A stretch of DNA of 64,000 bases from Bacteroides neonati (GTDB lineage: Bacteria > Bacteroidota > Bacteroidia > Bacteroidales > Bacteroidaceae). Below, one piece after another: positions 62,445 to 64,000 of the stretch. The number at the start of each line of letters is the position of its first letter. Within the stretch, counting starts at the first letter, position 1. Location of the stretch: NCBI RefSeq assembly GCF_000499785.1, contig NZ_HG726023.1, positions 531,791 through 595,790 on the forward strand, read 5' to 3'. The translations under genes were made by a program, and so were the position numbers. Under the pieces are notes generated by a model. It searched no databases. It was given only the letters and a program-made list of their open reading frames with translations, and was not told where the DNA came from.

Positions 62445-62930
62445 CTAAAAGTTAAACGTATCGGGCCACAGCTTTCCATCGCCGTAACCCATATTTACAG
62501 CTTGTATCAATGTACCATCGGTAGCATAGAACAATTGATACTTAATATCCATGTTCTGTTGTCCCACCTCAATGACGATTACTGTGGGTCGTTTCGGGAA
62601 GGTAGCTTGGGTTACATCTTCTACTTGTCCGGCTGCATACTCGCCCATGGCGAATGCATTATACACCGTAGGGGATAACGTGTCGGTCGATTCCAGATCG
62701 GTTAGTGTCATTATCCAATTTGCGTTGGCGTCGAGCCACACGTCGGTTTCGTATCCGTTCGTTATGAAGTCGGCTACGTAATAGTTGTTTTCGCGGCTCC
62801 ATGCTATATCCGTAGCTTCCGGATACATGGTTTTGAGTGCTGCCTGCACTTTGGCAGGTGCATAGCCTGCCAGGGCGGAAAGCGGCATGCACAATGCCAT
62901 TGCCCATAAGAGTGTTCTAAGCTTTTTCAT
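62445..62930 (-). CDS. PepSY-like (DUF2874) secreted protein
   Basis: 161 residues with a signal peptide (LRTLLWAMALCMPLSALAG). The mature part contains two tandem beta-lactamase-inhibitor-like PepSY modules typical of Bacteroidetes: AALKTMYPEATDIAWSREN with YVADFITNGYETDVWLDANA, then EDVTQATFPKRPTVIVIEVG and DIKYQLFYATDGTLIQA. The role of these periplasmic proteins is unknown; binding of peptides or ions has been suggested. It is a single gene on its strand, next to the rRNA operon start region. The start is clear. Confidence 0.88.
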   Translation of the reverse strand: MKKLRTLLWAMALCMPLSALAGYAPAKVQAALKTMYPEATDIAWSRENNYYVADFITNGYETDVWLDANANWIMTLTDLESTDTLSPTVYNAFAMGEYAAGQVEDVTQATFPKRPTVIVIEVGQQNMDIKYQLFYATDGTLIQAVNMGYGDGKLWPDTFNF

Positions 62931-63617
62931 GATTGTTGCTTTTTGAGGTTTTTGTTTACTAACAATCCGGCTCGTTTTTTGTTTCTCTTTAGGCGGATAT
63001 AACTGCTTTTAGGGGATGCAAACAAAGCAAGCTTCTGCTTGCTTCTCTTATCAAATGAGGTGCTCTTTGTATACAAAAAATAGCGACCTTCACACTTGGG
63101 GGGCTGTTGTTCCCGAAATCTATCACATTTAAGGATACGATAGAGATTGTTGTGGGCAAAGGATGTGATTTGGACAAGGCCTTTTGCGCATTGTTTTGCT
63201 GTCAGTGATACGCTACCTTAAATAATTTTTCTGTCGATCGCGTGGTTGCTGGGATTTGTACCCTACATTAAAGTTGCTTTATTCTATACTTGTGTACAGC
63301 CTGCTATTTAAGCGTGTATATAGTAACTACGATATTAGTCTCGATTGCAATGTGAATGGGAAAATTAAACCCGAGAGGCGGATTGAGCAATGTCTGTGTT
63401 GCAGGTGGGTGGTGAATTGCGTTAAAACTGTTCTCTGTCTCTCAAATGAAGCTTCGTTCGAGAGGTATTTGTGTTCTACATACGCGCGCGTATATATTAT
63501 AATGAGTAGTTCATTTTATGCTATTTCTTACTATTTGAAATTATGTTTTATAACACAACTATCAATCAGCTTATTACAAACTAATTTCATGTTTATTCAA
63601 AATAAAAGCTAGTAAAG
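62931..63617. other. Gene-free stretch before the rRNA promoters
   Basis: About 690 AT-rich bases with no supported gene. Short open frames exist (for example 63256-63612) but show no coding character. The PepSY-like gene's promoter should lie near 62950-63000 on the minus strand; I see no clear boxes. Confidence 0.5.
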
Positions 63618-63649
63618 TTTGGCTTGTATGGGTAAAAAGCCTACTTTTG
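63618..63649 (+). promoter_or_regulatory. rRNA operon promoter, first of three
   Basis: TTTG (63618-63621), a 20-base spacer and TACTTTTG (63642-63649). Confidence 0.75.
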
Positions 63650-63748
63650 CATCCGCTTAGCAAGAGAAGCTAAGTCGTTTAGTTGACATTCTGATAAAAG
63701 CAGTAGAAAGCAAAAGAGAAAGAGTAGATTGAAATAATTCTGAAAAGA

Positions 63749-63781
63749 TTTGGAGTTATCAAATTAAAATGTGTATCTTTG
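63749..63781 (+). promoter_or_regulatory. rRNA operon promoter, second of three
   Basis: TTTG (63749-63752), a 21-base spacer and TATCTTTG (63774-63781). Confidence 0.75.
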
Positions 63782-63860
63782 CAATTCAACTCGCAAAGAA
63801 AAAGGTCTTTTTGATTGCAATGAAAGTTGTGATAAGGAAACAAAAAAACTTCTCAAAAGT

Positions 63861-63892
63861 TTTGGTGTTTTAAAAATAAAGTCTTACCTTTG
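63861..63892 (+). promoter_or_regulatory. rRNA operon promoter, third of three
   Basis: TTTG (63861-63864), a 20-base spacer and TACCTTTG (63885-63892). GCATCCGCTTT follows, as it follows the first promoter. Confidence 0.8.
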
Positions 63893-64000
63893 CATCCGCT
63901 TTTAAAACGAAGCATACTTAAAGAAGCGTTCTTTGAAAGATTTACATAAACAATACAAGTAGTACAAGAGCGAGAGACTTGTCTTTTTAGATAGGAATCT
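63893..64000 (+). other. Leader of an rRNA operon, cut by the window edge
   Basis: GTTCTTTGAAAGATTTACAT (from 63930) and the following ACAATACAAGTAGTACAAGA are the leader that precedes 16S rRNA in Bacteroides-type genomes. The 16S gene itself is not in the window. Confidence 0.75.

Noticed and set aside
63256..63612. 118-codon frame before the rRNA promoters
   Set aside because: AT-rich, no start context, composition not protein-like, and no family resemblance.
1..64000. CRISPR array
   Set aside because: I looked for regularly spaced direct repeats of 24-48 bases and found none; the only long direct repeat is the pair at 48489 and 57301.

Overview
The window is chromosomal DNA of a Bacteroidetes bacterium, most likely order Bacteroidales (Bacteroides, Parabacteroides or a close relative). 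The signs are the -7 box TAnnTTTG with a -33 TTTG about 19-21 bases upstream, start sites without clear Shine-Dalgarno sequences, Gram-negative envelope genes (kdsA, lpxK, sppA), a meso-diaminopimelate dehydrogenase, two hexameric-type glutamate dehydrogenases, and many Bacteroidales-type families (DUF5687, PepSY-like, dockerin-bearing GH31).

Left part (1-15.2 kb, almost all minus strand): the cut 5' portion of a fused NfnA/NfnB-type flavoprotein; a decayed sugar transporter; serS; a decayed small lipoprotein locus with a beta-barrel-like protein; rplU-rpmA; a HAD phosphatase; a TraB/GumN protein; an ABC ATPase with its DUF5687 permease; an M16 zinc peptidase; and miaA, a lipid kinase and kdsA. 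A 0.6 kb gap (15.15-15.79 kb) holds a candidate small RNA, a long inverted repeat and two hairpins.

Middle part (15.8-43.3 kb): ddh, ruvA, a 46-residue basic protein missed by length filters, a coiled-coil lipoprotein, a CCA-adding/poly(A) polymerase-type enzyme, an M24 peptidase, two gdh paralogs, a prolyl oligopeptidase, a receiver-PEP-synthase-like fusion, a Pls-type NRPS (adenylation-carrier-transmembrane beta-helix), an NADP-malic enzyme coupled to a tiny membrane protein, metY, an amidase, a second copy of the candidate small RNA, and a GH31 enzyme with FN3, discoidin, dockerin and cohesin-like modules.

Accessory island (43.3-57.4 kb): a pirin remnant, an ABC-F protein with a long leader, an orphan contractile-tail sheath/tube pair, and then an AT-rich 8.8 kb element between two copies of a ~130 bp block (48489-48621 and 57301-57427). 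The block contains the 3' end of the tRNA-Phe gene, its terminator and the leader of a tyrosine integrase. The element carries a DUF4143 ATPase broken by a stop codon, an MBL-fold protein overlapping a 1573-residue trypsin-like-protease/STAND-NTPase protein (an AVAST type I-like antiphage candidate, the most interesting content of the window), and a damaged integrase. The second copy of the block suggests two related elements inserted one after the other at tRNA-Phe, the sheath/tube genes belonging to the older one.

Right part (57.4-64 kb): tRNA-Phe with its own promoter, the minus-strand run sppA-lpxK-PNP-thiL, a PepSY-like secreted protein, and at the right edge three tandem strong promoters with the start of an rRNA operon leader; the 16S gene itself lies outside the window.
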